Source: Symbiodinium natans
Lineage: Eukaryota; Sar; Dinophyceae; Suessiales; Symbiodiniaceae
Length of the DNA: 64,000 bases
Direction of reading: 5' to 3'
Assembly: GCA_905221605.1 (NCBI GenBank)
Contig: CAJNDS010000232.1
Location: forward strand, 62,001-126,000
How positions within the stretch are numbered: position 1 is the stretch's first letter; each line of letters starts with the position of its first letter. Made by a program: the position numbers and the translations under genes. Positions 1-11,484 of this stretch are shown here, one piece after another. The notes below the pieces were generated by a model, which saw nothing but the letters and a program-made list of their open reading frames with translations, had not been told where the DNA came from and made no database searches.

Positions 1-1715
1 ATTCTAGATGCGCAAGCCTTATACACACCCCAAACCACTCACAGAACCCATCACTCTGCCCGGATCGCTCAGCTGTGCTCTGCTCGTACGTCCTTGAACC
101 CCACAACTGACGACTGTGCACGCTCCAAGCTTGTTCCTTGGGGCTGCGGATCTCAAAACTCACTTGCTGTCAACCCCTTGAGAAGCATGTTCCTGTTGCA
201 TGCACATATCCACGTACCACGTACTATTGCTAAATACTATTGTCATTGTTCATGTTAAGATTAACTCAATGCCAGACTAAAATCCATATCCACTCTTTGA
301 ATTTATACAAAGCTATGTATACATGTCCATTAAAAAAAGAAGAAAAACGAGAATGACACTTCTTTGGGCAGAACCCTCTCCTCCCGCCAGTGACAAGCTT
401 ACGACAAAGCCCAAAGCCTAAAGCCCCCAAGCTCCACTACGCCACTGGTTCCAAGCAGTAGTGTCAAGAGCATCCTACAGGACCACTTGGAGGCTCGGGG
501 TACTTAGTAACCTATAAGCCCTTAAAGAACCCACCGATAAGCCCTTTAAGTACCCTAATGGGGCTATAATTGGGTTAGAAGTACAGTTATATTTGGGTTA
601 TGAAGTACCATGAACCTGTATGCAGGAAAGGGCAGGATTCTTCTACGCTGCAAGCATCGCAAGGCAATGACGGGTTCGATTCAGGGCGGGTCTCGCTAGT
701 CACTAGATAAGCCCGATCAGCAGATGGCTATGCAAACGAAAACCCGACAGCTGGCTAGAGGAGGGCAAGCCAGCGGCCCCAAACAATCAACTTTTCAGAT
801 CCCGCGAAATCCATGCAACACATTTGAGGCTTGGGCCTGGATGATATATGTTGTGTGCCCGCCGTCCGCCGTGTTTCCGATGAATTTCACCTCACCGCTT
901 GCAGCTCGGGTTTAGGGAGCAGGGGCCTAAAGCCCCAAACCCCTAACCCGTAAACACTTCAACCCTAAACCCCCAAGGATGGCCAGGATTCTATCTCTCG
1001 AGCCTTGGCCAGTGGTGGTTGAGAATTTGAGGGAATGCCATCTCCACCCCTCACAATGGACTTGAGCACCTCAAAGGGGACCCCGTTACGGAAGGAAGAG
1101 CCACATGAAACCCTAAACCCTGAACCCTAAACCCTAAACCCTAAACCGTCGAACCTCATTCTTCTGGGGGGCCATGCTTGGGCCCCAACCAATTCACCCA
1201 CAGTGACCCAAACCAATAAGGCATCCACAATATTTGCTTATACGTTCGGTTTTAATCCCTTCCCCCTAATATTAAACGGGCCCCCCCCCCCAAAAAAAAA
1301 AACAAAAAAATGGAAACTGCAAGTGTTTTTATACTTAGGGGGTTTTTATTCAAATGTCCTTAACCCTAAGCCCTAAACCCTTAACCCTAGACCCCCAACC
1401 CTAAACCCTCTGAGGGTTTTATTGGTGTTGAGGGATTTATTGGAGGCCTGAACCCCCCCCCCCCCCCCAATTCGGAATAGGGTTTAAAAGGTGGGCTCGG
1501 TTTCGGGAGGATTTTCCGGAATGTGTTTTTGTTATTAGGGGGGCGTTTAGTAAAAGGGGGAAGGGATTACGTTGTTGGGGTGTGGGGGGGGGGGGGGGGG
1601 CGGGGCGCCCAGCTTCAGGCCTGGAATGGAAGCGATTGCAGCCCCGCAAACGCAATTTCGACACTCAGCAGAACAACTCGAGAACACACCCACACATACA
1701 CACACTCACACTCAC
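1..1715. other. spacer with telomere-like tracts, no firm gene
   Basis: Non-coding as far as I can tell. It holds short CCCTAAA tracts near 1104-1146 and 1358-1400, homopolymer C/G runs near 1270, 1450 and 1585, a CA-rich run near 1690-1720, and one TIR element at 484-626. The open frames here (for example 724-915 and 1523-1906 on the plus strand) run through low-complexity sequence and show no splice-site or family support. Confidence 0.5.
484..626. mobile_element. C-family TIR element (MITE-like), copy 1
   Basis: The left end reads ACTTGGAGG and the right end is a diverged GTACCATGAACCT, inverted copies of each other. The interior has the family motifs TTAGAAGTACAGTTATA and GGGTTATGAAGTACC. 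Other copies lie near 5482, 10628, 15590, 23230, 24675, 51086 and 57835. The size (100-185 bp), the inverted ends and the lack of an open frame fit a non-autonomous DNA element. No transposase is visible. Confidence 0.7.
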
Positions 1716-2124
1716 TCACATGCATCCATGATCCTTCCAATCACCATGCGTGCACGGCTCTAGCTCATCATGGTGGCAATGCAGCCACTCCTCCGAAGCC
1801 AGAACATCGCACACGAAGGCATTCTTCGCCTCCATCAACACGTGTGCAATGGCGTCCCGAACCGTGCCCGAGGTATAGAGCACGACCGGCCCCGACCCTT
1901 CCTTGAGGGTTGAGCCAAACAAAGTACGTATGCCCATCACCACACGATTCCCACGTCGCTGTCACCTGAAAATCCTCCCACTCTGAACTCCAGACGCAAG
2001 CATGGCAACCTCTTCACAGTAACGCCTGGCAAAGTTTGTTCCAAGCTTCCAACCACACAGACCTGTCCGTAGACTTCAAGCGGAGCTCATCCAACGTCGG
2101 AAAAGGTGGCGAGAATTCAAACAC
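1716..2124 (-). CDS. uncharacterised protein, C-terminal part, two exons
   Basis: The model joins exon 2026-2124 (33 codons, starting after AG with G) to exon 1716-1958 (81 codons, TGA stop) across a 67-bp intron. The join is in frame: ...WNKLCQ then RRGNRVVMGIRTLFG.... Recognisable stretches are FPTLDELRLKSTDRSVW and SGTVRDAIAHVLMEAKNAF. The acceptor here would be AG followed by C, which differs from the usual AG-G in this window. I do not recognise the family. The N-terminus was not found; it would lie above 2124. The plus strand is also open across part of this stretch but reads as low-complexity His/Thr/Arg sequence. Strand and reading frame are fairly likely; the intron is less certain. 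Confidence 0.45.
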
Positions 2125-3175
2125 CTAGGCGCCAGTGCTCGTACATCCTGAAAGGATGGAATCCAGGCCGGATGTGCAGCAAGTGGGCTGCAAGAAAGGA
2201 TGTGAGAGCATAAACACTGCATTAGGCAAGTTATTAGCATCTTTTCAAAGTAGGGCTAGACATGATCAGAATGAGCTTCCACACATGTAAGCACCGAACT
2301 ACCACTACGTTTAAGAAAATGCCCGTGTTACAACCACACGGACATGAACCCTAAACCCTAAACCCTAAACCACTGCAAGATAGATCACTCCCACAGGAAA
2401 GCATCGGTGTTCAGTCCTTTCCACGTGTGTCGTATAAGTCGGAAAAAGAGATCGTAGGTTATTTACGTGGTCCCTTAACAGGGGCCCTTAAAGGGTGATC
2501 CCTTATATACCCTATACAACCCAAGGGCCCATACTTCAGAACCCTTTAAAGAAGGTAAGAGACCACATGAAGGGCACGTGAAAGTACCCTTAGAGGAGAA
2601 GGGGGGTAGCCTGACCGAGAGAGGGAGTTGTGGATCCACCGGTTGAGGGTGCAAACCCTAAACCCTAAGCCCTATTTCAATCTAGGGTCCCTTGCTACCC
2701 AAAGGGTCCCCAAATTGTGAGAACCCACCATCTACGTGTTTTTGGGTTGAGCGTGGAGGGTTTCCGAGTGCGTAGAAGGATTCTCGTGCTTTGGGATGCA
2801 TGAAGAGTAAGCTCTGGTTTGGCGACTGAACTATGTATTTTGGAGAGGGGGGCCTAGCAGGACGTCCTAAAATGGCCCCAAGCCCGCTACACCATGTCTT
2901 CTACCCTCAGCTCTGAACCCCCTTTCCGAGACTCATACACCTAAACCTAAACCCTAAACCCTGAACCCAAAACCCAAAACCCTAAACCCTTTTGACCCTA
3001 AACCCTGAACCCTAGACCCTACACCCTAAATCCTAGAGACCCTCAAACCTGCTTTCCGCTCTCCTCAGTGTTTGACCTTGTACTGCGGCTGCACGGGGGC
3101 ATCGCTGCCTTCGGGCAATACCCTATGTATATATATATATATGTATATATAGAAAACCTAAATACCCTTCATGAA
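2125..3175. other. spacer with CCCTAAA tracts
   Basis: This stretch holds short telomere-like tracts near 2347-2372, 2655-2672 and 2944-3035, many of them degenerate (CCCTGAA, CCCAAAA), and an AT dinucleotide run near 3127-3150. I see no convincing exon. Confidence 0.5.
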
Positions 3176-3282
3176 TATATATATATATATATGCTCACCC
3201 CCCCCCCCCCAATGGACCCACCGCGGGTGGCATCCGAGTCCTAGCCAGATCAAGGGAACAACAACAAAACAAGAAACTAACA

Positions 3283-3765
3283 AAAAACAAAAAACCAAAA
3301 AAACCAAAAAAACCAAAAAAACCATCTTTTCCAAAACTATGGGGCTGGGGCCTCCAAAAGATGGTTTTTTTGGTTTTCTCGAGAAAAAGATGGTTTTTTG
3401 GTTCGAAACCATCTTTTTCTCGAGAAAAAGATGGTTTTTGGAGGTCTTCTCCTGGTAAAACCATCTTTTTCTCGAGAAAAAGATGGTTTCTTCTCCTGGT
3501 CCATCTTTTTCTCGAGAAAAAGATGGTTTCGAACCAAAAAACCATCTTTTTCTCGAGAAAACCAAAAAAACCAAAAAAACCATCTTTTGGAGGCCCCAGC
3601 CCCATAGTTTTGGAAAAGATGGTTTTTTTGGTTTTTTTGGTTTTCTCGAGAAAAAGATGGTTTTTTGGTTCGAAACCATCTTTTTCTCGAGAAAAAGATG
3701 GTTTTGAGCAACCATCCTTCGAAAAACCATCTTTTTCTCGAGAAAAGATGGTTTTACCAGGAGAA
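3283..3765. repeat. nested palindrome cluster around CTCGAG
   Basis: A perfect palindrome centred on CTCGAG, with arms AAACCATCTTTTT and AAAAAGATGGTTT, recurs about seven times. It sits inside a larger inverted repeat: 3325-3375 (CCATCTTTTCCAAAAC, then GGGGCTGGGGCCTCC) returns in reverse at about 3575-3640. Six-frame translation gives overlapping open frames on both strands simply because the sequence is self-complementary, so I do not call them genes. Confidence 0.85.
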
Positions 3766-3989
3766 GACTTCTAATCCTTTAGGTATTGCCTAAACCTTTA
3801 ATCCTAAACCTTTAACTTTAAACCCTTCGGGGTTAACCCCGTGGGAAATTTAGAGGTAGACCCCGAAAAGACCCTAAACCTTCTTAGGGTGTAATGGTTT
3901 AAAAACCGATGTATACCTGCAGGTGCTAGATCCATATAGGGTGCTAAGGTTCTGGCCCTGAAGGGTTTAGGGTTTAGGGTTAAGGCTTA

Positions 3990-5100
3990 AATGCCCTCTA
4001 GGTTTAAATGCCTTAGCCTTAAACCCCAAACCTTCAAACCTTCATCCTATGGGGTTTCAAGGTCAAGGGTTTAGGCTTGATTGCCGAGGGCTTTAGGGTC
4101 CTGACCCTAGAGGGTTTAGGGTTAAGGAATAGATGCCTAAACCTTAAACCCTTAAGGTTTAAACTCTATGGGCTTAGGTTTAAATGTCTAAATCTTAAAC
4201 CCTAAACCTTTAAACCTTCACACTACAAAGTTTAAGGGTGTTAAGGGTGACAAATTATACATACTTAGGTTTAAATGCCAAAATCTTAAACCCCAAACCT
4301 TTAAACCTTAACCCTATAGGGTTTAAAAGTTCAGGGCTTATTGTTAATTGCCGTCTTAGGTTTAAATGTCTGAATCTTAAACCCTAAAACTTTAAACCTT
4401 CACCCTATAGGGTTTTAAAGGTTAAGGGTTTCGGTTTAATTGCAAGCTTAGATTTAAATGTCTAAGTAAAGAATCCTAAACCTTTAAATCTTATCCCTAA
4501 AGGGTTTAAGGTTAAGGGTTCAATATGAACTGCCGGCATAGGTCTAAATACCTAAACCTTAAACTTAAACCCTAAACCATTAAATATCTTAACCCTAGAG
4601 GGTTTTAAGGTTAAAGGCTTAGCGTTAATTGCCGGAATCGGTTTAAATGCCTAAATCTTAAGCCCGAAACCTTTAAACCTTAGCCCAACAGGGTTTAAAG
4701 GTTAAGGGTTTAAAATTAATTGAAGTCTGAGATTTACATGCTTAAACCTTAGATCCTAAACCTTTAAAATCTTAACCCTACAGGGTTTAAAGGTTAAGGG
4801 CTTGGCTACAGGTTGAAATGGCTAAATCTTAAACCCTAAGCTTTTAAACCTTAGCCCTATAGGGTTTAAAGGTTAAGGGTTTAAAACTAGTTGCAGACTT
4901 AGGTTTAAATGCCTACATCTGAAACCTAAACCTGCAAAAATCTTAACCCTATAGAATTCAAAGGTTAAGGGCTTAGGGTTTAATTGCCGGCATGGGTTCA
5001 AATGCCTAAATCTTAAACCCTTAACCTTGAAACCTCAACCCTACAGGGTTTAAAGGTCAAGGGTTTTTTTGCAGGCTTAGGTTTAAATGCCTAAGTCTTA
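3990..5100. repeat. tandem array, period about 91 bp, degenerate
   Basis: Units carry GGTTTAAATGCCTAAATC, then AAACCCTAAACCTTTAAACC, then CCCTATAGGGTTTAAAGG. Unit starts near 4001, 4176, 4266, 4358, 4447, 4541, 4640, 4731, 4811, 4903, 4996 and 5080 are spaced about 85-95 bp. Each unit contains an inward-facing AAACC/GGTTT inverted repeat, so the array is rich in small hairpins. It looks derived from telomere-like sequence by decay and re-amplification. Confidence 0.75.
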
Positions 5101-5481
5101 AATTATAAACAAAAGCCAACAGAAAGAAAAACCATCCGTGTGTGTGAGAGAGTGAATTAAGGAATACAGTCAAAAATCCGGTCACCGGAAAATCACCAGA
5201 CAGCATAGATTTTATCGGTATTTGCGGTACTTTTGCAAAGATCAAGGCCCGCGGTGGGTCCATTGGGGGGGGGGGGGGGTGACCATATATATATATATAT
5301 AAAGATAAGCCTTAAATGCACTAGTGTTGGAGTGGTGTGTGTATTCTGTACTGTACTGGCTCTTCATAGGGAACGCGTGACCAGGTTCCCTCGGGGGATA
5401 TGAAGGACTAAGTCCCTATCTGTCTATTAGGAACTCGTAAGTTTAGCATCTAGAAGAACCGCCTTGTTGAGGTGCTGCTGA

Positions 5482-5584
5482 TACTTGGAAGTTCATGGGT
5501 ACGTCTAAGTAGGGCAAAAAGTAGGGTCAGCATATTTATAACCTTATTAATACCTACCTTATAAGTACGCATGAACCTCCAAGT
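5482..5584. mobile_element. C-family TIR element, copy 2
   Basis: Starts ACTTGGAAGTTCATGGGTAC and ends CATGAACCTCCAAGT, inverted copies of one another. About 103 bp, no open frame. Confidence 0.75.
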
Positions 5585-7028
5585 AACCCTAAACCCTAAA
5601 TCCTAAACCCTAAACCCTAAACCCCTTGAGGCGAGCCGAGAGATGGTTTCAAGAGTTCGAGGCTTGTCCCTGGCGCAGTGTTGAGAACGGGTTGGAAGCC
5701 CGAGTTGATAGAAGCAATGGCAGGCTTTTCAGCTAGGGTTTAGGGTTTAGTGTTTAGGGCTTAGGGTTTGGGGTTTGGGGTTTAGGGTTGAGGGCTTTTC
5801 CGCAGGAAGGCGCTTTCAACCCAAAACCTAAAACAACTTCTACTGAGGGCTGGGCTCGTGGATCGTAAGCCAGACATTGCCCCAAGCACACTACCCTCTC
5901 ACTGCTGGAGCCGTCCTTGGCGGTTTCGGCGTTCAGAGATGCCGGGCAGACCACCCACAGCAAGAAGAACGTTCTCTCTCCTGTGAAGAACCTCAAAGTA
6001 TCAAGCAGTATTGCAGTGCAACGACGTCAATGGGGCTTGAGATAGAGTCTTGGCGAAACGACCTCAAAACTTAAAGTCCAACATCTCCGCAAACCCAAGA
6101 GACCCGAAAGCAAGCCTATTATGGGCCCAAGGTTTGGGGTGTAGGGTTTGCTTCAACCTTAAACCCGAAGCCCTAAACACTAAACCTCAACCTCCGTACC
6201 CTCTAGTATTAACACCCCCCCGGTACCCCGTTATGTTTCAGATTCTCATTGTAGAAAAGGAAGGAAACTGGGAATAAATCATATCAGAGGGCGTAGGGAG
6301 GGGGTTCAATGGGAGTGGGGGCGGGGGTTCAGGGGGTTCAGGTTTGCAGGCCTATATCGAAGTCCACACTGGAAAGAATTGGAACAAACCCTAAACCCTA
6401 AACCCTAAACCCTAAACACCTGGTCTTTTAGGCCTTTTTCCCCTGCTTCTCAGGCTTTCAGGTATAGGCCTTAGGGCTTCGGGTTTCCAGGTCCCGGTCA
6501 GCCCATCAGCGTTCGCTTCATCAGAGCCTGCACGGGCGGCTTAGGGTTTAGGGTTTAGGGATTAGGGTTTTGGGTTTTGGGTTTCGGGATTAGGGTTTAG
6601 GGATTAGGGTTTAGGGATTAGGGTTTAGGGATTAGGGTTCAGGGTTCATGGTTTAGGGTTGTGACTCGTTCTCGTCTGATTTCGGCTCGGGCGTTCAAGG
6701 TTTGGGAATCCCTCAGCCCTTTTGCAACAGGCTTTGCGTCCGCCCCAAACCCTGAACCCTAGACCCTAAGTCCCCCAAGCAGCCAAGCAGGCGCGCAGTT
6801 ACCTTTGCTAGGCCGGGGGTCCCTAAACCCTAGACCCTAAACCCTAAACCCTAAACCCTAGACCCTAAACCCTAAGCCCTAAGCCCTAAGCCCTAAACCC
6901 TAAACCCTAACATGCCTTGCTCCATCGATCAGCCAGAGGACCCGAAACCTTAAACCCGAACACATCCCACCCAAAGCCTCCGAAAGCTCTATTTCGGAGG
7001 CTGGTGGCTTTCGGAGGTTCCCGAAACC

Positions 7029-7120
7029 ACCCTAAACCCTAAACCCTAAACCCTGAACCCTAAACCCTAAACCCTAAACCCTAAACCCTAAACCCTAAAC
7101 CCTAAACCCTAAACCCTAAA
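7029..7120. repeat. CCCTAAA tract
   Basis: About 13 units of the 7-bp telomere-type repeat in C-rich orientation on the plus strand, nearly perfect apart from one CCCTGAA. It is interstitial, with unique sequence on both sides. Confidence 0.95.
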
Positions 7121-7640
7121 CACCAAACAAGAGACTTGGGGCGTGATCGACAAGGCAACGTTCGAGGTTGGCCTTTGCTGGGTGGGTGCGCGAAGTTTCA
7201 TGAAGGAACCCTAAACCCTAAAAAGGGTGCCAGCATTCCCACTGCGCTTCCTTAAGTTTCAGGGATTTCGGAAATGCAGGTCTCCTGGGTGTGTAGGGCT
7301 CTAAGCCGGCATCTGCCAACATCCGGGCAACTGCCCCTCGCAACGACCTAAACCCTAAACCCTAAATCCCAAACCCTGAACCCTACTAAACCCTAAACCC
7401 TAAACCCTAAACCCTAAACCCTAAACCCAAAACCCTAAACACGTAGAAGCTCCAAAGTCCAACAGCCTCGGTCCAACAGCAATTTTTTGGACACAAAACA
7501 CTCCTCAAGCCCTGTCGTGCGAGCCTCAGGAAGCCTGAGGAGCCTTCTCGGTTTGCCAGCACACGCTAAACCCTAAACCCTAAACCCTTTACCCCAAACG
7601 CTAAACCCCAAACCCCAAACCCACGCGCACTGTTTTCCTC

Positions 7641-8765
7641 CTAGCTCTCGCTGCCATCCTGGTCAAACCTGCTCGGCCGGTATGCCCTTCTAGGCATCGG
7701 CATCTCAGGCATTCGAAAGGTTGGCTCGAACTCGAAGGCGTCCGCGTACTTGGGATCCATGGCCTGCCCAGCTTGCTTTAGAGGGTTTAGGGTTTAGGGT
7801 TTAGGGTTTAGGCTTTAGGCTGTAGGCTTTGGGGTTTAGGCTTTGAGGTTTGGGCTTTAGGCTTTAGGCTTTAGGCTTTGGGCTTTGGGCTTTAGGCTTT
7901 AGGCTTTAGGCTTTAGGCTCTTGGCTCTAGGCTTTAGGCTCTAGGCTTTAGGCTTTAGGCTTGAGGCTCTAGGCTCTAGGCTCTAGGCTTCAGGCTTTGG
8001 GGTTTGAGGTGTCTGCTTTAGGGTTTAGGGCTTTCCCAGATTGCCCAGTAGCCTAAGAAGGAAAAGTGTGCCCTTTCTGTGTTACAGGGGCTTTCAACAA
8101 GAGACCCTAGACATGAATGCAATGGGACGACTGGGCTGTCTTGCAGACTTTAGGGTTTAGGGTTTAGGGTTTAGGGTTTAGGGTTTAGGGTTTAGGGTTT
8201 AGGGTTTAGGGTGGGGGGAGTGTGTATGTGTGCGGCTTACGGTTTAGGGTTTAAGGTTTATAAGACTTCAGGGTGAAGAGTTGAGGGAGGTCCTGCATTC
8301 ATGTCCGGATGGCGAGACGCCTCCTTCAGCCCTTCCCTTTTGCTCACGAACAACAAGGCGTCGACTTTAGCTAGCTCTTGCCAAAACCCTCTGAGGAGGC
8401 ACTTACCTCAGCCCCCTAAACCTTAAACCCCTAAATCTGTAAACCCCTCCCTATAGCTAAGCACGGCGATCGATGAGAACCCCACAACCTGCCGCAACGC
8501 CTTCGCAGCAGCGCCAGGTCTCGGTCCTGGTAGCTTCCTTGGCTGGGGGCTTGTGGTCTTTCTGGGGGCGAGGGGGGGAGCAAAAGCCTGCAAGACACCG
8601 ACCTTCGTTTGGGAAGGTGGTTGGAACACCTTAACCCAAGAAGCTCCTAACCCCCTAATTAACGAACGGCACCTGACTCCTCTGTCTAAATCACACAAAC
8701 TGCAGTCCTCTAAGCACGAATTGCCCTGACTCTCGACGTCAAGCTCCAGACCCGCTCGTAGGTCT
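7641..8765 (-). CDS. uncharacterised protein, C-terminal part, about four exons
   Basis: The three exons 8458-8587, 8297-8388 and 7641-7763 join in frame to a TAG stop (345 nt, 115 codons). Each begins with G after AG, and donors are GC. The third exon is Asp/Glu/Pro-rich (AMDPKYADAFEFEPTF, then MPEMPMPRRAYRPSRFDQ) with a strong C/G third-position bias, which favours the minus strand. The second reads FWQELAKVDALLFVSKREG. A fourth exon at about 8725-8765 (TYERVWSLTSRVR) also joins in phase through a GC donor but lacks a clear acceptor. The last intron (7764-8296) holds two telomere-like arrays. Function unknown. Confidence 0.4.
7782..8036. repeat. degenerate TTTAGGC/TTTAGGG array inside an intron
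   Basis: Starts as TTTAGGG and turns into a local array of GGCTTTA and GGCTCTA units over about 200 bp. The variant is homogenised locally, as expected from tandem expansion rather than telomerase synthesis. It lies in the last intron of the minus-strand model at 7641-8765. Confidence 0.85.
8148..8213. repeat. TTTAGGG tract
   Basis: About nine nearly perfect units in G-rich orientation on the plus strand, within the same predicted intron as the preceding degenerate array. Confidence 0.95.
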
Positions 8766-9066
8766 AAGGGTTTGGAATGTTTTTAGGGTTCAGGGTTTGC
8801 AGGGTTATGGTCTGCATGCAAGGAAGTCCCTAAAGCTCCCTGTTATCTGCCGGGGGGGGGAGGGGGGGTGGGTTGCTTCAGGCCATGGGGCGTCGAAGCA
8901 TCAGGTTTAGGGTTGGGCTCATCTAGGACTACCCTAAACCCTAAACCCTAGACCCTAAACCCTAAACCCCAAGCCGATTCCTTAACCCGCCAGCTTTCAC
9001 TTGCCGAGCTTCTCTTTGAGGAGGGGCCGCCCGCTTGCTGGCATAGCTGGCCGGCTTCCTGGGTTG

Positions 9067-10566
9067 CTACTTTGCGCCACGCCTGACATCTAGAACAACC
9101 GGCTTATGTTCTTAGTTGCTGAGTTTCATAAGCCAAAAAAGTGTACACTTTCAGTTCTATAGGGGATTGTAGTATCCCAAAAAGTGTAAAGTGTGCTCAC
9201 TCAGCCACTAAGTGTTCGAGGTATCGCAAAAGGGTGAACTTCGAAGTGCGTCAGCGCCAACCCCCTCACATCCTTCGCATGAAGCATCCCCGCCGAGGAA
9301 TTGCCCTCTTGAGCAACGGCTTTGCCCTAAACCCCAAACATCCAAAACCTCACAAAGACTGTTCCCTACTTCGGAGTAGACCCTGGAAAAATAAGTACAT
9401 AAATTTTAGGCATAAGCAGCTATAGTAGGAACCCAGAACCCCCCCCCCCCCCCCCCCAAAAAAAAAAAGTATTAACGTATTTAGAGTACTCCAAAACCCA
9501 GACTGTTGGTCCCAAAGTGGCCACCCTTGGCCGGCTGCTGTGAGCTGGAGGACGAGGAGCTCGCCTGGGCGTCCACAGCTCTTCTGTTTTTAGGGTTTAG
9601 GGTTTAGGGTTTCGGGATTTTTTCTCTGCCAACGTGGCACCAAAGCCCTCGAGACCACGGCAAAGGCTTGCGGCCTTGAGGGCGAGGTGGCTCACATGTA
9701 AACATAAGAAAACACAGTAATATGTAGTATCATTCTATGAAAAGTAATACAGTAATCGAATAGTGAAAGAACCTATTCGTGTAATGGTACAGAATATCAT
9801 ACGAAAATGCAACAACGCGATAATCTAAACGTATAACAATACATTCTACCAATACCACGACTTTGTCAAAGGCACCCTAGTTGACAAAAGGCCCAAACAA
9901 GGGACCCTATTTCACTCCTAAACCCTAAACCCTAAACCCCAAACCCTAAACTCCATTTCGACACTCTAATGCTGTTGACATTAGGGTTTAGGTTTTTTTT
10001 CACTCCGAGGGTTTAGGGTTTAAGGTTTCGGGTTTGGGGTTTAGGACAAGGCTTCTGTGCCCGCTGTCGTATCCCAATCCGCATGGACATCATGTAGCCT
10101 CAGCCCTGAACCCTCATGAAGTCTTTAAGTTTTAGGGCTTCTGGTTGTAAGGCGTAATGGAGTACCTGCACACCTTCAATCCAAACCCTAAACCCTAAAC
10201 CCTAAACCCGAAGCCCTAAACCCTCGACCCTAAACCCTAAATCCTAAACCCTAAAACGCAGGGGTCAAGTGTGCTTGAAGCCCTCCATGCTCAGAAGCGG
10301 ACAGAAAGGCTGCCAGGCAAGAGCGTCTTCCTCTGACGAGGCTTGGGAGGCTCCGCCTCCTCGGTTTCTTTGCCCTTTCCTTGGCTGCTTGTGGGGCTTC
10401 TTAAGTCCCTAACTTTTTTGGCGGAACCCGAAGGAGGTTTAGGGGCTTTACAACAAGGGGGGAAACTAGGTTTCCAGTCGCCGAGGAAGAAGCAGGGAAC
10501 CCGTTCTGAACCACGTCCCAGCAGCCCAAGTGATCCTGCCACGCTTGGCTGACTGCCAGTGGTTGC
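9067..10566 (-). CDS. uncharacterised protein, C-terminal 199 residues, six exons
   Basis: Exons 10293-10566, 10053-10105, 9630-9674, 9490-9564, 9218-9326 and 9067-9110 join in frame to a TAG stop (600 nt). Donors are GA, GC, GC, GT and GA; acceptors are AG-G except the last (AG-A). The first exon carries a basic Pro/Lys-rich stretch (KGKETEEAEPPKPRQRK), the fourth a Ser run then QQPAKGGHFGTN, the fifth SSAGMLHAKDVRGLALTHF, and the sixth QHKPVVLDVRRGAK. The last intron (9111-9217) belongs to the same family as ATPase introns 47732-47813 and 47883-48083 and lies in the same orientation relative to the predicted transcript, which supports the minus strand. I recognise no domain. The plus strand is also open over several exons, so the model is tentative. 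Confidence 0.4.
9111..9217 (-). mobile_element. introner element, N family (minus-strand intron)
   Basis: Read on the minus strand it begins GAACACTTAGTGGCTGAG, has GTGAGCACACTTTACAC followed by TTTTTGGGATAC, and ends CTCAGCAACTAAG. ATPase intron 47732-47813 has the same order: GAGACTCAGTAGCTGAG, ACACTTTACACTTTTTGG, ending CAGCAGCTAAG. A short direct repeat, GAACA, flanks the copy. Confidence 0.7.
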
Positions 10567-10627
10567 CTCAGACAAACCCCTAAACCCTAAACCCTAAACC
10601 CTAAACCCTAAACCCAAAACCCAAGGT

Positions 10628-10775
10628 ACTTGGAGGTTCATGGTATCTATTCACCAAGAGTGCGCTTATATGGTTAGAAGTACAGTTACAAGTACATTAC
10701 CCTAAACTCTAACCCTAAAGCCTAAACCCTACAAGTACAGTCACAATTGGTTTATACGTACAGTTATAGGTAGTT
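10628..10775. mobile_element. C-family TIR element, copy 3, right end degraded
   Basis: The left end ACTTGGAGGTTCATGG and the inner motif GGTTAGAAGTACAGTTA are clear. A telomere-like tract interrupts the middle and the right inverted end is not recognisable. Confidence 0.6.
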
Positions 10776-11099
10776 TGGCGGCCACAAAACCCCCAATTCT
10801 TGTGATTTTTTTACCACTTTGGCTTTCACAAATCCTCAATTAAGGCCAAAGCATAAGGGTTTTTTCCCTAGTACATAAGGATTTCCAGTGAGGGCTTGAC
10901 AAAACCGAAAAGCCCCGTGCTTTGTTCAGCTTTTTTTGAGCCAAATCAGCCTTTTTCAGCCAATATACAATTTCTACAAACCCTAAACCTTAAACCCTAA
11001 ACCGCCGTACCACTGGGCCACCAAGAGAAACAGGGCTGAGCCCCCGGCTTCGTGCCAGGAAGCTGCTCCTTTGCCCCTTCCGCGACGCGCCTGGCGCTA

Positions 11100-11290
11100 C
11101 CGGGGGTTTAGGGTTTAGGGTTTAGGGTTTAGGGTTTAGGGTGTAGGGTGTAGGGTTTGGGGTTTAGGGTTTAGGGTTTAGGGTGTAGGGTTTAGGGTTT
11201 AAGGGTTTAGGGTTTGGGGTTTAGGGTTTAGGGTTGAGGGTTTAGGGTTTATAGGGTTTAGGGTTTAGGGTTTTTTGAGGTTTAGTAGGG
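11100..11290. repeat. TTTAGGG tract, degenerate
   Basis: About 26 units in G-rich orientation with scattered variants (GTGTAGG, TTTGGGG, TTGAGGG). Confidence 0.9.
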
Positions 11291-11484
11291 TTGAGGGTTT
11301 AGAGTTTAGGATTTCGGGTTGCGGGTCGAGGGTCGAGGTTTGGTGTTGGCACCCACATTGCTGGACGAACCACTCCGCAAGGATTCCCGAATAGATGACA
11401 GGACAACGGCAGATAGGGTTTAGGGTTGGGGTCTTAGGGTTTAGGTTCCAGGGTTTAGGGTTTGGGGTTTAGGGTTGAGGGTTG

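Larger units (their letters stand above)
3176..5304. mobile_element. 2.1-kb element with long terminal inverted repeats
   Basis: The left end (about 3176-3228) reads (AT)n, then TCAC, a run of C, then AATGGACCCACCGCGGG. The right end (about 5250-5300) is its reverse complement: CCGCGGTGGGTCCATT, a run of G, TGAC, then (AT)n. About 50 bp match with one substitution. Between them lie a hairpin cluster (3283-3765) and a tandem array (3990-5100). No transposase frame is present, so if this is a transposon it is non-autonomous. Alternatively it is a large inverted duplication of a simple-sequence junction. Confidence 0.6.
5305..7640. other. islands between telomere-like tracts; no firm gene
   Basis: It holds a C-family TIR element (5482-5584) and telomere-like tracts at about 5586-5625, 6387-6417, 6540-6660, 6830-6910, 7029-7120, 7205-7220 and 7350-7440. 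The islands between them (for example 7124-7206 and 7440-7565) are 70-130 bp and open in at least one frame on each strand, so they may be exons, but I could not chain them with shared splice signals. Confidence 0.4.

Noticed and set aside
3158-3774. Long overlapping open frames on both strands
   Set aside because: They follow from self-complementary palindromes; Phe/Lys/Arg repeats with no family resemblance.
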